From NCBI RefSeq assembly GCF_036320965.1, contig NC_092279.1:13894161-13958160 (forward strand): a DNA stretch of 64,000 nucleotides, written 5' to 3'. Under the pieces are notes generated by a model. The model saw only the letters and a program-made list of their open reading frames with translations. It searched no databases and had not been told where the DNA came from. Source of the stretch: Panulirus ornatus. Its lineage: Eukaryota; Arthropoda; Malacostraca; Decapoda; Palinuridae. How positions within the stretch are numbered: the stretch's first letter is position 1; every line of letters starts with the position of its first letter. This document shows positions 46,060-58,900 of this stretch, piece after piece. Both the position numbers and the translations under genes were made by a program.

Positions 46060-47400
46060 CCAAGAAGCCAGGTGTCAACTGGAGACTTGTGCTTGGCAAC
46101 GCTGGTCAAACACTCGACATAAATACAATTTTTTATGAAATTTTGCTTTTCCTATCTTTCTGTAATGTGCCGAAAGGATGATTTCTTTGGATTTTCTCAG
46201 TGCTGTTGTGGAGGCCTATCAAGTCAGCCTAGGAAAAGCCCAATAGGACTAATTGTAAGGGAGAATGAAGACATTGCCATGGACTCAATGAATACTCCGA
46301 GTTATTCGTCACTGGTGTGCTCGACATCCATTCTGAGGCTTCAGGAAATATCAGCATCTCACAGTTGTCAGATATGGAAAAAGTTGCTTTCTTCAGGAAT
46401 CACCTCAGGCACGTTAGCAATATTCTAATTTCATGTTCGTACCATTTTCGTTCCTTTGACATTAAAAGCGTAAATTATGTCTAGTATATAGAACTATAAC
46501 TTACAGAGTCGGGCCTGCTAGTGTATTGTAAATTGCATCGCGTATCTTTTCGTATTGAGCTTTATATAACTTTCCATTTTGCTGGTCAGACAAGCCAACA
46601 AATGTCGTATCAAGCTGTGACCAAAACTGGGAAGTTTCATTTCATATTTTACAGATGAATGGCTCTTCTCTTCCCCAAAAGCGAGAAACAGGCTTCTGCA
46701 AACACTTTATCTTTTATGGGCGGATAAAAGATGGTCGTTTGGGCACCCTTATGCACACTATACCCACTAAGTTAATCACTTTCGTTTCACACGGAAATAT
46801 GCATCTTGGATACAGAATATATTTTATGGGTAAATAGTGAACTATAGAAGCATTCAAATCAACAAGCATATTCTGTATGCAGCTTTTGAGGCTGTTCTTT
46901 AGTGTGACATTATAAAAATATCTACATGCCATGTGCTTCTATATATCTAGTAATAATTGTAATAAACAAAACATAGAAACACCATAAAGCTAAGAATAGG
47001 GTTTCTATACCATTTTTTCACCAAAGCTGCCACGAAACTAAATCTGGTTCTAGGGAAGGGAGTATACCCCCTAGCCCCATATTCCCCAAAGGGGCTGCTC
47101 CACCTGCCATACCTTCTGGTGCCAAATTCCACATGCTTCTTCCAACTCAGAAGTCCCAGAGCATGAGATACGGAGCCTCATCATACCCTTGAATATCCAC
47201 TTTTAAACTTTAAGACACTCAGCACTCAGTTTTTGAAAGCAGCACTAGATCCCGCTATCCAAACCATTCAATAACAAACCACCAACCCCTAGGTACAGAT
47301 ACAAAGCATACCTCCCTGTCTTATACTTCAGCAAACTCTGCTCATAGATTACCCCCCCCCCCCCCCCACCAACTAACACTGAAAAAACACAAGCTTGCTG
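46060..47400. other. Intergenic, nothing firmly recognised
   Basis: Includes an unassigned 97-codon ORF (46135-46428, plus) with no recognisable domain, and a C17 homopolymer at about 47352-47368. Confidence 0.3.
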
Positions 47401-47417
47401 AATTATCCAATGAACAC

Positions 47418-47790
47418 TTGAACAACTGCCCTCCTAACTCAGTCTTAACACCATCCCAACAAACATACATCCATCAGAAACCACACTCCCTGGGCATACA
47501 GATATCACACTCTCCCATCTATGCTTGGGACATCATCCATCCATACATCACAAACTCAGAACCAAGCATATCCCAAAATCCATCATGCCTACAGTACAAT
47601 TACCACAACAAAGACCCTGAACACTTACTGCTCAGTTGCCATGTACTTTCCCCACAAAGACACTCACAATACACTACATTTCATTTCTTGTACTCATGCC
47701 TGGGGTAATGGCAGGCTTTTTGGCCCCTGCTGGAGCCCCTTTCATATAGAAGGGACTCCTAGGACAGGAAATGTGTGTGTGGTCAAATTG
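47418..47790 (+). mobile_element. Candidate LINE C-terminal remnant
   Basis: Frame 1 reads NKDPEHLLLSCHVLSPQRHS, then after a stop continues QAFWPLLEPLSYRRD. PEHLLL-C....R is the typical C-terminal zinc-like end of several LINE ORF2 proteins. It differs from the RTE-like family above. Weak because only one copy is present. Confidence 0.35.
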
Positions 47791-47799
47791 TAAAACAAA

Positions 47800-48690
47800 T
47801 TCTCATTACCCTGTCCACTGCACATCTGAGTCTGGTTTCTCTGAACTACTGGTGATCAAGATGCATTACTATGAGTTGGACACTGAAAATGATCTTCAAC
47901 ATGCCTTATCAGTCACTTAGCCAAATATTCTAGCTCTCTTGGTAAAGCAGTAGTATCAGGTCTCTTATCAATTGAATCTTGATTTTTTTTAGTTACAAAA
48001 GTCTGCCTGATTCAGGCCATTCATAACACATCACATGTAAGCTTTGATAGTGTCACCAATGTTATCTCTGATCTATTAAGAGGATGCAAATAAACTTTAG
48101 TTACAGGTGCAATCCTTTGTCCTCATCCCTCAGGTTTGTACATACATCACTGCCACACTGTACTTTCATTAATTAGCAATTCACTTTTAGTAATTGTGCC
48201 TCCACCTCGTTAATAAGCAGAGGATAATTCACAGACCAAGTGGCTGAACCCAAGTCGTCAAAATGCAAGAAAACATTTAGGTTCCCTAGTGTGTGTTTTT
48301 TCTTTTTTTAGATCTCCAGTTCTCTGCCCATTTGAACCCTATTCTTTCTACCATTAATCCCCTGTAATCCCTGCTACACAAATACCAAGAATTTTGGGGA
48401 CACTACATCCTTTCTTTTGTTAAATAAACCATATTCACATGACATCCATCTCAAGTTCAAAGTCTCACTTTTCCAAAGCATAGTTTTTATTCTCTATAAA
48501 TTTTCACAAAACTATATTCCCAGGTCCACTCCATGCTGGGCATTAAGCTTCAAAAATTGCAGATGCTATGCTTCAACAGTATTTTTGTTCAAAAGTTTAT
48601 AATGTTTACCTGTCTTTCTGACAGCTGCCGGAATCTTATGCTAAATGACCTTGCACTAATTTCCCATCTCATTATGTGCTTCAGTTGCCC
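47800..48690. other. Intergenic, nothing recognised
   Basis: AT-rich sequence with no coding or repeat signal I can support. Confidence 0.3.
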
Positions 48691-48694
48691 TCTG

Positions 48695-48835
48695 CCAGTG
48701 GTGCCCATTTAGGGTGAGGCACTAAGGTTGAAGAAACAGCACTGGCGGTCACCAATTATGGAGACAGTTTTACCATGGCCACCCTCTTTAGGATATTCCC
48801 AGAGGGAATGGGCATCAGAGATATAGATAGATATC
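48695..48835 (-). repeat. Dispersed family R copy 6
   Basis: GGTGAGGCACTAAGGTTGAA, GCACTGGCGGTC, TATGGAGACAGTTTTACCAT, GGCCACCCTCTTTAGG, AGAGGGAATGGGCATCAGAG and ATATAGATAGATA. A good antisense copy of the first half. Confidence 0.6.
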
Positions 48836-49104
48836 ATGTGCAGGAGCATCATCAGCTCTGTCAGATTCAGATGGGTTGTTTATCTCAGATAGGAGCATTC
48901 TGGTATCCACTAGACAAAGATTGCATAATATGGTGCTGACAAAAAAATGCTTGCTTTGGCAACAAGTATATTATTCTGGTATCTGCAAGGAAAAGATGCA
49001 AAACATGTTGCTGCCATCTACATGTTTACTTTGGTGACATGATTGGCCTGGTTTGGGGGTCAATACTATTCTTTTTTCGGGAGGGTTGAGATTTACCATA
49101 CAAC

Positions 49105-49155
49105 AACCTTGGCGCTACCTCACTAATGCGAGAAATGGCGAATAGTATAGGGGAA
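49105..49155 (+). mobile_element. SINE-S tail fragment S9
   Basis: GGCGCTACCTCACTAATGCG, AGAAATGGCGAATAGTATAG. Only the shared 3' tail is present, facing LINE L14. Confidence 0.65.
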
Positions 49156-49184
49156 AAAAATTATTTTTATTATTTATTTTATTT

Positions 49185-50132
49185 TGCTTTGTCGCTGTCT
49201 CCCGCGTTAGCGAGGTAGCGCAAGGAAACACACGAAAGAATGGCCCAACCCGCCCACATATACATGTATATACATACATGTCCACACACACACAATATAC
49301 ATACGTATACATCTCAATGTACACATATATATACACACACAGACATATACATATATACACATGTACATAATTCATAGTCTGCCTTTATTTGTTCCCATCG
49401 CCACTTCGCCACACATGGAATAACAACCCCCTCCCCCCTCACGTGTGCGAGGTAGCGCTAGGAAAAACACCAAAGGCCCCATTCGTTCACACTCAGTCTC
49501 TAGCTGTCATGTGATAATGCACCGAAACCACAGCTCCCTTTCCACATCCAGGCCCCACACACTTTGCATGGTTTACCCCAGACGCTTCACGTGCCCTGGT
49601 TCAATCCATTGACAGCACGTCGACCCAGGTATACCACATCGTTCCAATTCACTCTATTCCTTGCACGCCTTTCACAATCCTGCATGTTCAGGCCCCAATC
49701 ACTCAAAATCTTTTTCACTCCATCTTTCCACCTCCAATTTGGTCTCCCACTTCTCCTCATTCCCTCCACCTCTGACACATATATCCTCTTGGTCAATCTT
49801 TCCTCACTCATTCTCTCCATGTGACCAAACCATTTCAAAACACCCCCTTCTGCTCTCTCAACCACACTTTTTATTTCCACACATCTCTCTCACCCTTACA
49901 TTACTTACTCAATCAAACCACCTCACACCACATATTGCCCTCAAACATCTCATTTCCAGCACATCCACCCTCCTGCGCACAACTCTATCCATAGCCCACG
50001 TCTCGCAACCATACAACATTGTTGGAACCACTATTCCTTCAAACATACCCATTTTTGCTTTCCCAGATAATGTTCTCAACTTCTAAACATTCTTCAAGGC
50101 TTCCAGAATTTTCGCCCCCTCCCCCACCCTAT
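49185..50132 (-). mobile_element. RTE-like LINE copy L14 (3' part)
   Basis: Starts GCTTTGTCGCTGTCTCCCGC. The long 3' UTR includes GAGGTAGCGCTAGGAAAAAC and CTCTAGCTGTCATGTGATAA. Antisense C-terminal codons follow up to CCCCCTCCCCCACCCTATGA. The reading frame is open for 97 codons only (49587-49880). Confidence 0.85.
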
Positions 50133-50149
50133 GAAAAAAAATATATATA

Positions 50150-50262
50150 TATGTATATACATGTGTATGTGGGTGGGTTGGGCCATTCTTTCGTCTGTTT
50201 CCTTGCGCTACCTCGCTAACGTGGGAGACAGCGACAAAGTATAATAAAATAAATAATATATA
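50150..50262 (+). mobile_element. RTE-like LINE 3' tail L15
   Basis: GTATATACATGTGTATGTGG, GGGCCATTCTTTCGTCTGTT, CTACCTCGCTAACGTGGGAG and ACAGCGACAAAGTATAATAA. It lies head-to-head with L14. Confidence 0.8.
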
Positions 50263-50329
50263 TATATATTGGGCAAATGATAGTATGACAATTTATTTGT
50301 CCTTTCACAATCATCCAAACACTCCTATT

Positions 50330-50430
50330 TAAGAAAGAGTCCTGATGTTACTCATGACCTGTTTCCACTGGCTTCATCAGCCCAAAGCTGTGTTACTCCC
50401 AGGAGCAGGAAAATGTGGACTCCTTTGGAG
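50330..50430. repeat. Dispersed repeat, pairs with 5632-5735
   Basis: AAGAGTCCTGATGTTACTCATG, GGCTTCATCAGCCCAAAGCTG and GTTACTCCCAGGAGC share word order with 5632-5735. Confidence 0.4.
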
Positions 50431-50724
50431 TGAGTAATTCTTTGATGAGACTGTGCTATCAATGATACAGCCTCACTAAAGGTGACTGTTTACTCTAGGT
50501 GTATATATAGAAGTACAATCCTAAGTACAAAAAGTAGGCGGTGGAAGAGATCAAACGAGTCCACAAGAACTTACCCTTCGGAATTTTCGGATGAGGATAG
50601 GAATGATTTGGTACCAGAGGCAATGAAATGAGTGCTCAGGTTAAGGACGTGTACAAGTGACAAGAAATTACATGTGTCTCATCTACCTCATGGAGCTGGG
50701 AGTGGGATCAACAATGATATAAGA

Positions 50725-50815
50725 TCTTTCTATATCTCTGATGCCCAATCCCTCTGGGAACTCCCATCATGGGGATGGCCACGTCAAAAGATTCTCCACA
50801 GATATACAATTAATT
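50725..50815 (+). repeat. Dispersed family R copy 7
   Basis: CTATATCTCTGATGCCCAAT, CCCTCTGGGAACTCCCATCA and GGGGATGGCCACGTCAAAAG. This is the 5' part only. Confidence 0.6.
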
Positions 50816-51439
50816 CTACATGCCTAGGTTTGTTACATGGTTTCATCTCTATCATAAATGAAGCTTTTTGCATCAAGAGCATGACAGCTTTACCAACTTG
50901 AAGGATTTTCTGTTAAACATTTTGTACTCTAATATATGTTTAATGTGGGAGGTACAATGAGCATACTATTTAGTGATTTATGTGTGGCCTCCTCTAATAA
51001 AGTCCAGAAAATTCCATATTAGGTATATGCAACTCACAGAATATGATTCCACCAATGAACTGAACCTAAAACTAAACAATCTTTTTATAACAAAGTGTTT
51101 CTACTGAATTTATGGGAAAAAACAAAGAGGAATATATCTCACTGGATTTCATTTACCAAAGTATAAGCTTTCACATAATATGAAAAATATATATATTTCA
51201 CACAAATCTTAACAATGAAATCCTGAATAAGTTAAAAAGAATATGGTTAAGAAATGCGTTTGTCAGGTGTAGGCTTATTTTAACACTAAATTGATATATA
51301 GCTAGGGACTTATTCATTTTTTAATTATCTCAGGTTCATGGCATTTGCCTCAATGTGCGACAGCTGTACTAACTTGACAAATTCTTTTGTACTTTGCTAT
51401 AGGGTCTAGATTATAGGAAGTCTGTAATGTATTTTATCT

Positions 51440-51695
51440 ATCTATACCTCTGATATTCATTCCCTTTGGGAAGTCTCTCAAGGGGGTGGTCATTGCAAGT
51501 CTTCACAACTGCTGAACTAAAGTGGCACATCTTAGTTTTTAGTGCCTCACCCTTTACAGACCACCGGCATTGAGCAACTCTAATGCAGTGTTTTCAGAGG
51601 TTCCTACTAATGTTCCTACCTACCTCTTCTACTTATGTTCCTACCTACCTCTTCTACTTAATGTGTTTGCCTAGTATTCCTGCCTAATGTAATTA
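51440..51695 (+). repeat. Dispersed family R copy 8 (most complete)
   Basis: TCTATACCTCTGATATTCAT, CCCTTTGGGAAGTCTCTCAA, GGGGGTGGTCATTGCAAGTC, GTGCCTCACCCTTTACAGAC and GCAGTGTTTTCAGAGG. It ends in tandem GTTCCTACCTACCTCTTCTAC units of about 26 bp. Confidence 0.65.
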
Positions 51696-52097
51696 GGGAA
51701 GATAGTTGTTATTGCTGCTGCATGTTCAGCAAACATTTTACTCTGATAATTCATAAATTACCTGATACCATTTATTGAAGACTCATAAGTTGGCAAATCT
51801 CACTACACCAAACATTATTAATAAGGTCATTGGGAGAAAACAGAAAAAAAGACATCACTTTATCTGATTCTTTTGCCAAAGTATTATTACTTTACACAAT
51901 ATAAACAATATGTACATATCACACATCTTAACCATGTAATTTTACAAAAAAAAACAAACAAACAAACAATGTAAACCCTGACCAAATACATATAAAAATT
52001 TTAGCCTTAGCTATCCATCAATTCTAAAAAATGCCATATGAATCTGTTTAAGTACTAACCCTTATATAATAAAGATATTCAATTTATGTAACCCTTA

Positions 52098-52103
52098 TTT
52101 AAT
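52098..52103 (-). terminator. Candidate IMMT poly(A) signal
   Basis: ATTAAA on the minus strand, about 600 nt past the stop codon. No closer canonical hexamer was noticed. Positional guess only. Confidence 0.2.
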
Positions 52104-52702
52104 CAGATACTGAATTTATATACTGTACAATGTCTGACAGTACACACTGTCTAAATCATCTAAACGTTTTATGTCCATCTTTTCTGCAATTAATTCTGTT
52201 AATATCTCCTTATCACTGGGAATCAAAATCCCGTTACTGTAAATATCAATTTGGGTGAACTTACACAGAAATATGATTACAAACTCAGAATTTACAATAT
52301 ACGATTGTAATATTATGTATAGCAGCACTGTACTTAACCTACTCATTCCAGCAATTTTTTGAACAGCTTTCTATCCTTTAAATTTATCATAGCACTGCTT
52401 TATCAAAATGTTCCTGATAAATAAATATTAATGAGCAAGAGATCTACAATGCTAGACAAATCTTCCCCTTACCTCCATTTTTTCAATAAAGGTAAGGACT
52501 TATCTCAAAAAGACTCTGATACTATTGTTAAGACCAAATTGTTTAGTCTCAACCAAGAAATGCAAGGTGTTCATTATAATATGTTAAACAGTTCATATAT
52601 CAATTTCCATCTTATAAGAAATAAGAAAAAAGTATCTTTTGTCTCTGAAGAGAATGTGTGCCCTGTACCAGCTGATACACTCAGGAAAAGAATGAAATTA
52701 CT

Positions 52703-52880
52703 TCATAAAGCCTTGACAGCAGTGGCAGCAGCATGAGCCAAGAGGGCATCTGCAGCCTGACGGGTTTCTAGAGTAAGCCTGGCTTCCAGTAACCAACTTG
52801 AGGCTACATGACGAGGTTCCCCACGAAGAAGATTCATGTAGCGGACACTCTGGATAAGATCATCCTTATCCAAACAATAC
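52703..52880 (-). CDS. IMMT: IMMT last coding exon (stop)
   Basis: Encodes 58 codons and TGA. YCLDKDDLIQSVRYMNLLRG and SSWLLEARLTLETRQAAD match the C terminus of mitofilin and support the gene call most strongly. Confidence 0.94.
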
Positions 52881-55865
52881 CTGAGGCAGAAAGGATAAAA
52901 AAAATTCGCAGTCACAGTAAGCATAACTCATGAATCAAAAACCCATTCCACACAACCTCTATTTCTCCTGAAGCCACACCACTCCTTCCTAATCAGTTGT
53001 TCTATACATACCCCTACCCTCACAATAAGCACTATCTAATAATAATTTTGTTTAAAACTACCAACTTTCAAGATGGCTGAAATGATGACAAACCTTTCAA
53101 CATTGCCAGTGTTTACACCTTTTTTTTTTTTTTTTTTTTTGCTGCCGCTGTCTCCCGCGTTTGCGAGGTAGCGCAAGGAAACAGACGAAAGAAACCCCCA
53201 TACACATTTATATACATACGTCCACACACGCAAATATACATACCTACACAGCTTTCCATGGTTTACCCCAGACGCTTCACATGCCTTGATTCAATCCACT
53301 GACAGCACGTCAACCCCGGTATACCACATTGCTCCAATTCACTCTATTCCTTGCCCTCCTTTCACCCTCCTGCATGTTCAGGCCCCGATCACACAAAATC
53401 TTTTTCACTCCATCTTTCCACCTCCAATTTGGTCTCCCTCTTCTCCTCGTTCCCTCCACCTCCTACACATATATCCTCTTGGTCAATCTTTCCTCACTCA
53501 TTCTCTCCATGTGACCAAACCATTTCAAAACACCTTCTTCTGCTCTCTCAACCACGCTCTTTTTATTTCCACACATCTCTCTTACCCTTACGTTACTTAC
53601 TCGATCAAACCACCTCACACCACACATTGTCCTCAAACATCTCATTTCCAGCACATCCATCCTCCTGCGCACAACTCTATCCATAGTCCACGCCTCGCAA
53701 CCATACAACATTGTTGGAACCACTATTCCTTCAAACATACCCATTTTTGCTTTCCGAGATGATGTTCTCGACTTCCACACATTCTTCAAGGCTCCCAGAA
53801 TTTTCGCCCCCTCCCCCACCCTATGATCCACTTCCGCTTCCATGTTTCCATCCGCTGCCAGATCCACTCCCAGATATCTAAAACACTTCACTTCCTCCAG
53901 TTTTTCTCCATTCAAACTCACCTCCCAATTGACTTGACCCTCAACCCTACTGTACCTAATAACCTTGCTCTTATTCACATTTACTCTTAACTTTCTTCTT
54001 TCACACACTTTACCAAACTCAGTCACCAGCTTCTGCAGTTTCTCACATGAATCAGCCACCAGCGCTGTATCATCAGCGAACAACAACTGACTCACTTCCC
54101 AAGCTCTCTCATCCCCAACAGACTTCATACTTGCCCCTCTTTCCAAAACTCTTGCATTCACCTCCCTAACAACCCCATCCATAAACAAATAAACACAATA
54201 CTTACTATGCTTATTTTCTCTAAAAAAAATATGACTTAAAAACTTGAATAATATCAACCATACCTGGCTCTTGCTAGGATCTCATATGTGCTGAGTGAAT
54301 CAACTGCTACCTCTTCATCACGGACTTCAGTTCCAGGTAGGTATTCAAAGGCATTTAAAATCAAGAAACTCTGTACGTAAGAGAGTAGGTATCTGAAAGA
54401 CAAAAAGTTCAGATGACCCTAAATGTGTTGTAAACTGCACATGCCATCAGATAGCACGTTCATCATGATCTTAACCCTTTTGCTGCTGTATGCTAACATA
54501 TCTGCTCACACATATATTCTCATTAACAGTGACAATTGGACTTATCCCAAGGCTTCAGAAAAACTTTTCCTGTTACTACAACAAGCAGAAATACCCCCTA
54601 CATTCTTGAAAAGCATGCCACACCTCTGTATGTGCTAGAATTTGTGAGCAACACTGCACTCAATGTCTGTTTGCAGATGCCAGCTGACCAACTAAACAGT
54701 GAAATGTGCTTTGAGAGTGATTCCATTGATTTATTGTGAGTCATACCTAACAGATACATTTAGTATTAAGGTATCTGTTCTCTGATATACTATTATATGT
54801 CTAATATTTGTCACTCTTACCTCATTCATTCTCTCCATATGTCCAAACCATTTCAACACAACCTTAGCCAGGTATCCATTTTATCGACCTACCCCAGGAA
54901 TAGATGAACAGCTGGGTTGACAGTGGACTGACTCCCATAACCACGATTTGAACCTATGTACTCAACCCTGGATGGCCCGTGAATGTGTAACTGTCAGGAA
55001 TGCTAACCATGACACTGCATTTCAATTTCTCATTAAGAAAAATAGTTAATTTCCGTCAATAATTCACAACAAATTATAATGTAAGAACTAGGGATGATAT
55101 TCACCATTTGAAGGAAAACAACAAGCAATAATATGATAGTATATATGGGGCATATAAATGTGAAAAATTGAGCTGGTAACCTGTCTCTTAAAAGACACAC
55201 TTCCTATATATGCAATTAAACAAGCTGCATCTATAACCAAAGATAAAATTACTAATGCATACTTACCTAATCAGAGAACCACCATTATCTCCAATCATGG
55301 ACACACGTTTACAAATTCGCTCAACCTTTAGAAACCTTTCTCTTAGAGCTTCTTCAGCATACACTCCACGATTAATGGCTTCTCCAGACACTGAATCCAA
55401 AACTGCTTTAATGTATGGATTACTCTCCCCTGTAGTGCAGATAAAATAAACTTAAGTACCTACATCATCTATATTCTACAGGATAAACAAGATTAGATAG
55501 TATGCACACTTCTATCTACTTGATAGAACAAAAACTGAAGAGAGAAAATGGAAAATTACAAAATGGTAAAATATACCTTTCTTTCAAATTTCCAGTTTGT
55601 AAATTCAGTTGGTGAATAATACAAACAATATCCATATATATCCCTAAGGATAAGGGAGAAAGAATACTCCCCACGTATTCCCTGTGTGTAGTAGAAGGAG
55701 ACTAAAAGGGGAGGGAGCAGAGGGCTGGAAATCCTCCCCTCTCGTATTTTGATTTTCCAAAAGAGGAACAAAGAAGGGGGCCAAGTGAGGATATTCCCTT
55801 AAAGGCTCAGTCCTCTGTTCTTAATGCTACCTCGCTAATGCAGGAAATGGCAAAAAGTATGAAAA

Positions 55866-55948
<83 letters not shown>

Positions 55949-58900
55949 CTTTTTTCTTTCATTATATATTCTTTCTTTCTCCTGAACAAGGTCATCATTT
56001 CCAGCATGAGAAAAACAGAGCTAGGAAATGGCCTCTCACTCACATCCACTCTCTAGTTGTCTTGTATAATGCACAAATAACATGAGTCCCCATCCACATC
56101 AGGCCCCAGTTATAAATTTTTTAGTGTAGCTACAATAAATCATAAATTATAAACTGTTGCAACTCATCTGACACTTTGGCCTTACTCTGCATTCTTAAGC
56201 TGTGTTGAAATATACACAAGTTTTACACACTATTAGAGGAAAAGTAAAGGACAAAATACACTTCCAAAGTCATTTCTTTTTTGCTAGATGAATATCTACG
56301 AAACTGTAATACATTTTTCAAAGAACTTGAAAAACGTAAATTTTGAGGGTGTGAAATGAAACCTTACATAGTTTGGGGTTAAATATCATCTTAATTGCAT
56401 GCTAAAAAAGCATGGTAAGTTGGTCTCAGGATAAGTGTTTCACTTATATTCTACACTTAAAATATATCAAAAATTTTGCTCAGGAATGCAATCCCCTTTT
56501 GTATAGTGGGTATCAAGAGCCTGATTTCAGATGAATTAAACTGCTACAGGATTTCCAGGAACATGCCCTATTGTAAATCAGGAACTCCTAGTATGAGCGT
56601 GGTTCTTATTTTTGAAAAAGGTTGTCAACTGCAATGTAATAAATTTCTATGTGGAAATTAGTGAAAAGTTGTTTCTGAAGTCACGTACATGAAAGCGCTG
56701 ATCATTACATCATAAATAATGTTAATATCAGAAGGGTATGGACATTTCCCATTCACTCTAAACTCACCTGCTGCTACTTTGATTGCTGCAATTTGTTCAT
56801 TCAGTGGTTTAAGCTGCTCCTCCCATGATTTAGAATCATCAGCTCCAAGTCTGTGATGCATAAGGCAAAATCAGTCATGATATCAAAAATGGAGAATGAG
56901 GAAAATCTACTTTAGGCAGATCTCTATGAGCATCTAAGACAGTAAATACTCAATGGATGGTAAAACAGCATTTTACCCCGAAATGAGGAGTATCCATGAA
57001 AATTCATTCCATCAATTATTACAAAATATATGAGGCTGGTAGATGCTCATTTAATGAGGCCATAGACCATTTAGCAACCTGCCAGGCTTAAAGCATCATG
57101 GCATGGAGATGCTTACAATAATGCCAGGTCATTAACCTCTCTCATATGTTGATGAACTACTAGTGCTTCAGGGTTAGCACTATCTGAAATTGAGAAGTTG
57201 GTTTTCGATTTCACCAGTCACACAGGCCAGATTCTACTCCTGTTTCCAGTTGTATGAACTTGGCATACATTCTAAGGTACAAGAAAAGGCAAGGCTCAAA
57301 CCTTCAACCTTAAACTTAGAAATTAAGGATTCCAACCATTCAGCTATCATGTTATCCTTGGTGATCATTTCAATCTAAAACCTTTTTGAACTTTTTACTT
57401 GAACAACTGACAGACACACAGCCTCTTAAGAGTTAAAATATTGATGAAATTTGAGACTATGAATAACGATAAATCATATAAGACAAGTATGCCATCTGTC
57501 TGGGAAGCAACCACCTTAATTAACTGCTATATATAAATCATCCTCGATAAAAACTTTTCACTGCTTCTAACAACTTGCCTCCCACACCATATATTCTTAA
57601 TACCTTCCACAGAGCATCTCTATCAACTCTATCATATGCCTTCTCCAGATCCATAAATGCTACATACAAATCCATTTGCTTTTCTAAGTATTTCTCACAT
57701 ACATTCTTCAAAGCAAACACCTGATCCACACATCCTCTACCACTTCTAAAACCACACTGCTCTTCCCCAATTTGATGCTCTGTACATGCCTTCACCCTCT
57801 CAATCAATAGGAAGAGAGGAAAGTGATTGGTTCTCAGTGAATGTAGGTTTGCGGCAGGGGTGTGTGATGTCTCCATGGTTGTTTAATTTGTTTATGGATG
57901 GGGTTGTTAGGGAGGTAAATGCAAGAGTCTTGGAAAGAGGGGCAAGTATGAAGTCTGTTGGGGATGAGAGAGCTTGGGAAGTGAGTCAGTTGTTGTTCGC
58001 TGATGATACAGCGCTGGTGGCGGATTCATGTGAGAAACTGCAGAAGCTGGTGACGGAGTTTGGTAAAGTGTGTGGAAGAAGAAAGTTAAGAGTAAATGTG
58101 AATAAGAGCAAGGTTATTAGGTACAGTAGGGTTGAGGGTCAAGTCAATTGGGAGGTGAGTTTGAATGGAGAAAAACTGGAGGAAGTGAAGTGTTTTAGAT
58201 ATCTGGGAGTGGATCTGTCAGCGGATGGAACCATGGAAGCGGAAGTGGATCATAGGGTGGGGGAGGGGGCGAAAATTTTGGGAGCCTTGAAAAATGTGTG
58301 GAAGTCGAGAACATTATCCCGGAAAGCAAAAATGGGTATGTTTGAAGGAATAGTGGTTCCAACAATGTTGTATGGTTGCGAGGCGTGGGCTATGGATAGA
58401 GTTGTGCGCAGGAGGATGGATGTGCTGGAAATGAGATGTTTGAGGACAATGTGTGGTGTGAGGTGGTTTGATCGAGTAAGTAACGTAAGGGTAAGAGAGA
58501 TGTGTGGAAATAAAAAGAGCGTGGTTGAGAGAGCAGAAGAGGGTGTTTTGAAATGGTTTGGGCACATGGAGAGAATGAGTGAGGAAAGATTGACCAAGAG
58601 GATATATGTGTCGGAGATGGAGGGAACGAGGAGAAGAGGGAGACCAAATTGGAGGTGGAAAGACGGAGTGAAAAGGATTTTGTGTGATCGGGGCCTGAAC
58701 ATGCAGGAGGGTGAAAGGAGGGCAAGGAATAGAGTGAATTGGAGCGATGTGGTATACAGGGGTTGACGTGCTGTCAGTGGATTGAATCAAGGCATGTGAA
58801 GCGTCCGGGGTAAACCATGGAAAGCTGTGTAGGTATGTATATTTGCGTGTGTGGACGTGTGTATGTACTTGTGTATGGGGGGGGTTGGGCCATTTCTTTC

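Noticed and set aside
46135..46428. 97-codon plus-strand ORF between the two genes
   Set aside because: No recognisable domain, start context or neighbouring exon. Length is within chance for a locally less AT-rich stretch.
53119..54190. Target-site duplication for LINE L16
   Set aside because: Flanks (GTTTACACC and TAAACACAA) share only short A/C words. No convincing direct repeat.
57280..57360. Possible functional tRNA gene
   Set aside because: A- and B-box-like motifs are present but no complete cloverleaf with acceptor stem could be drawn. A SINE head is more likely.
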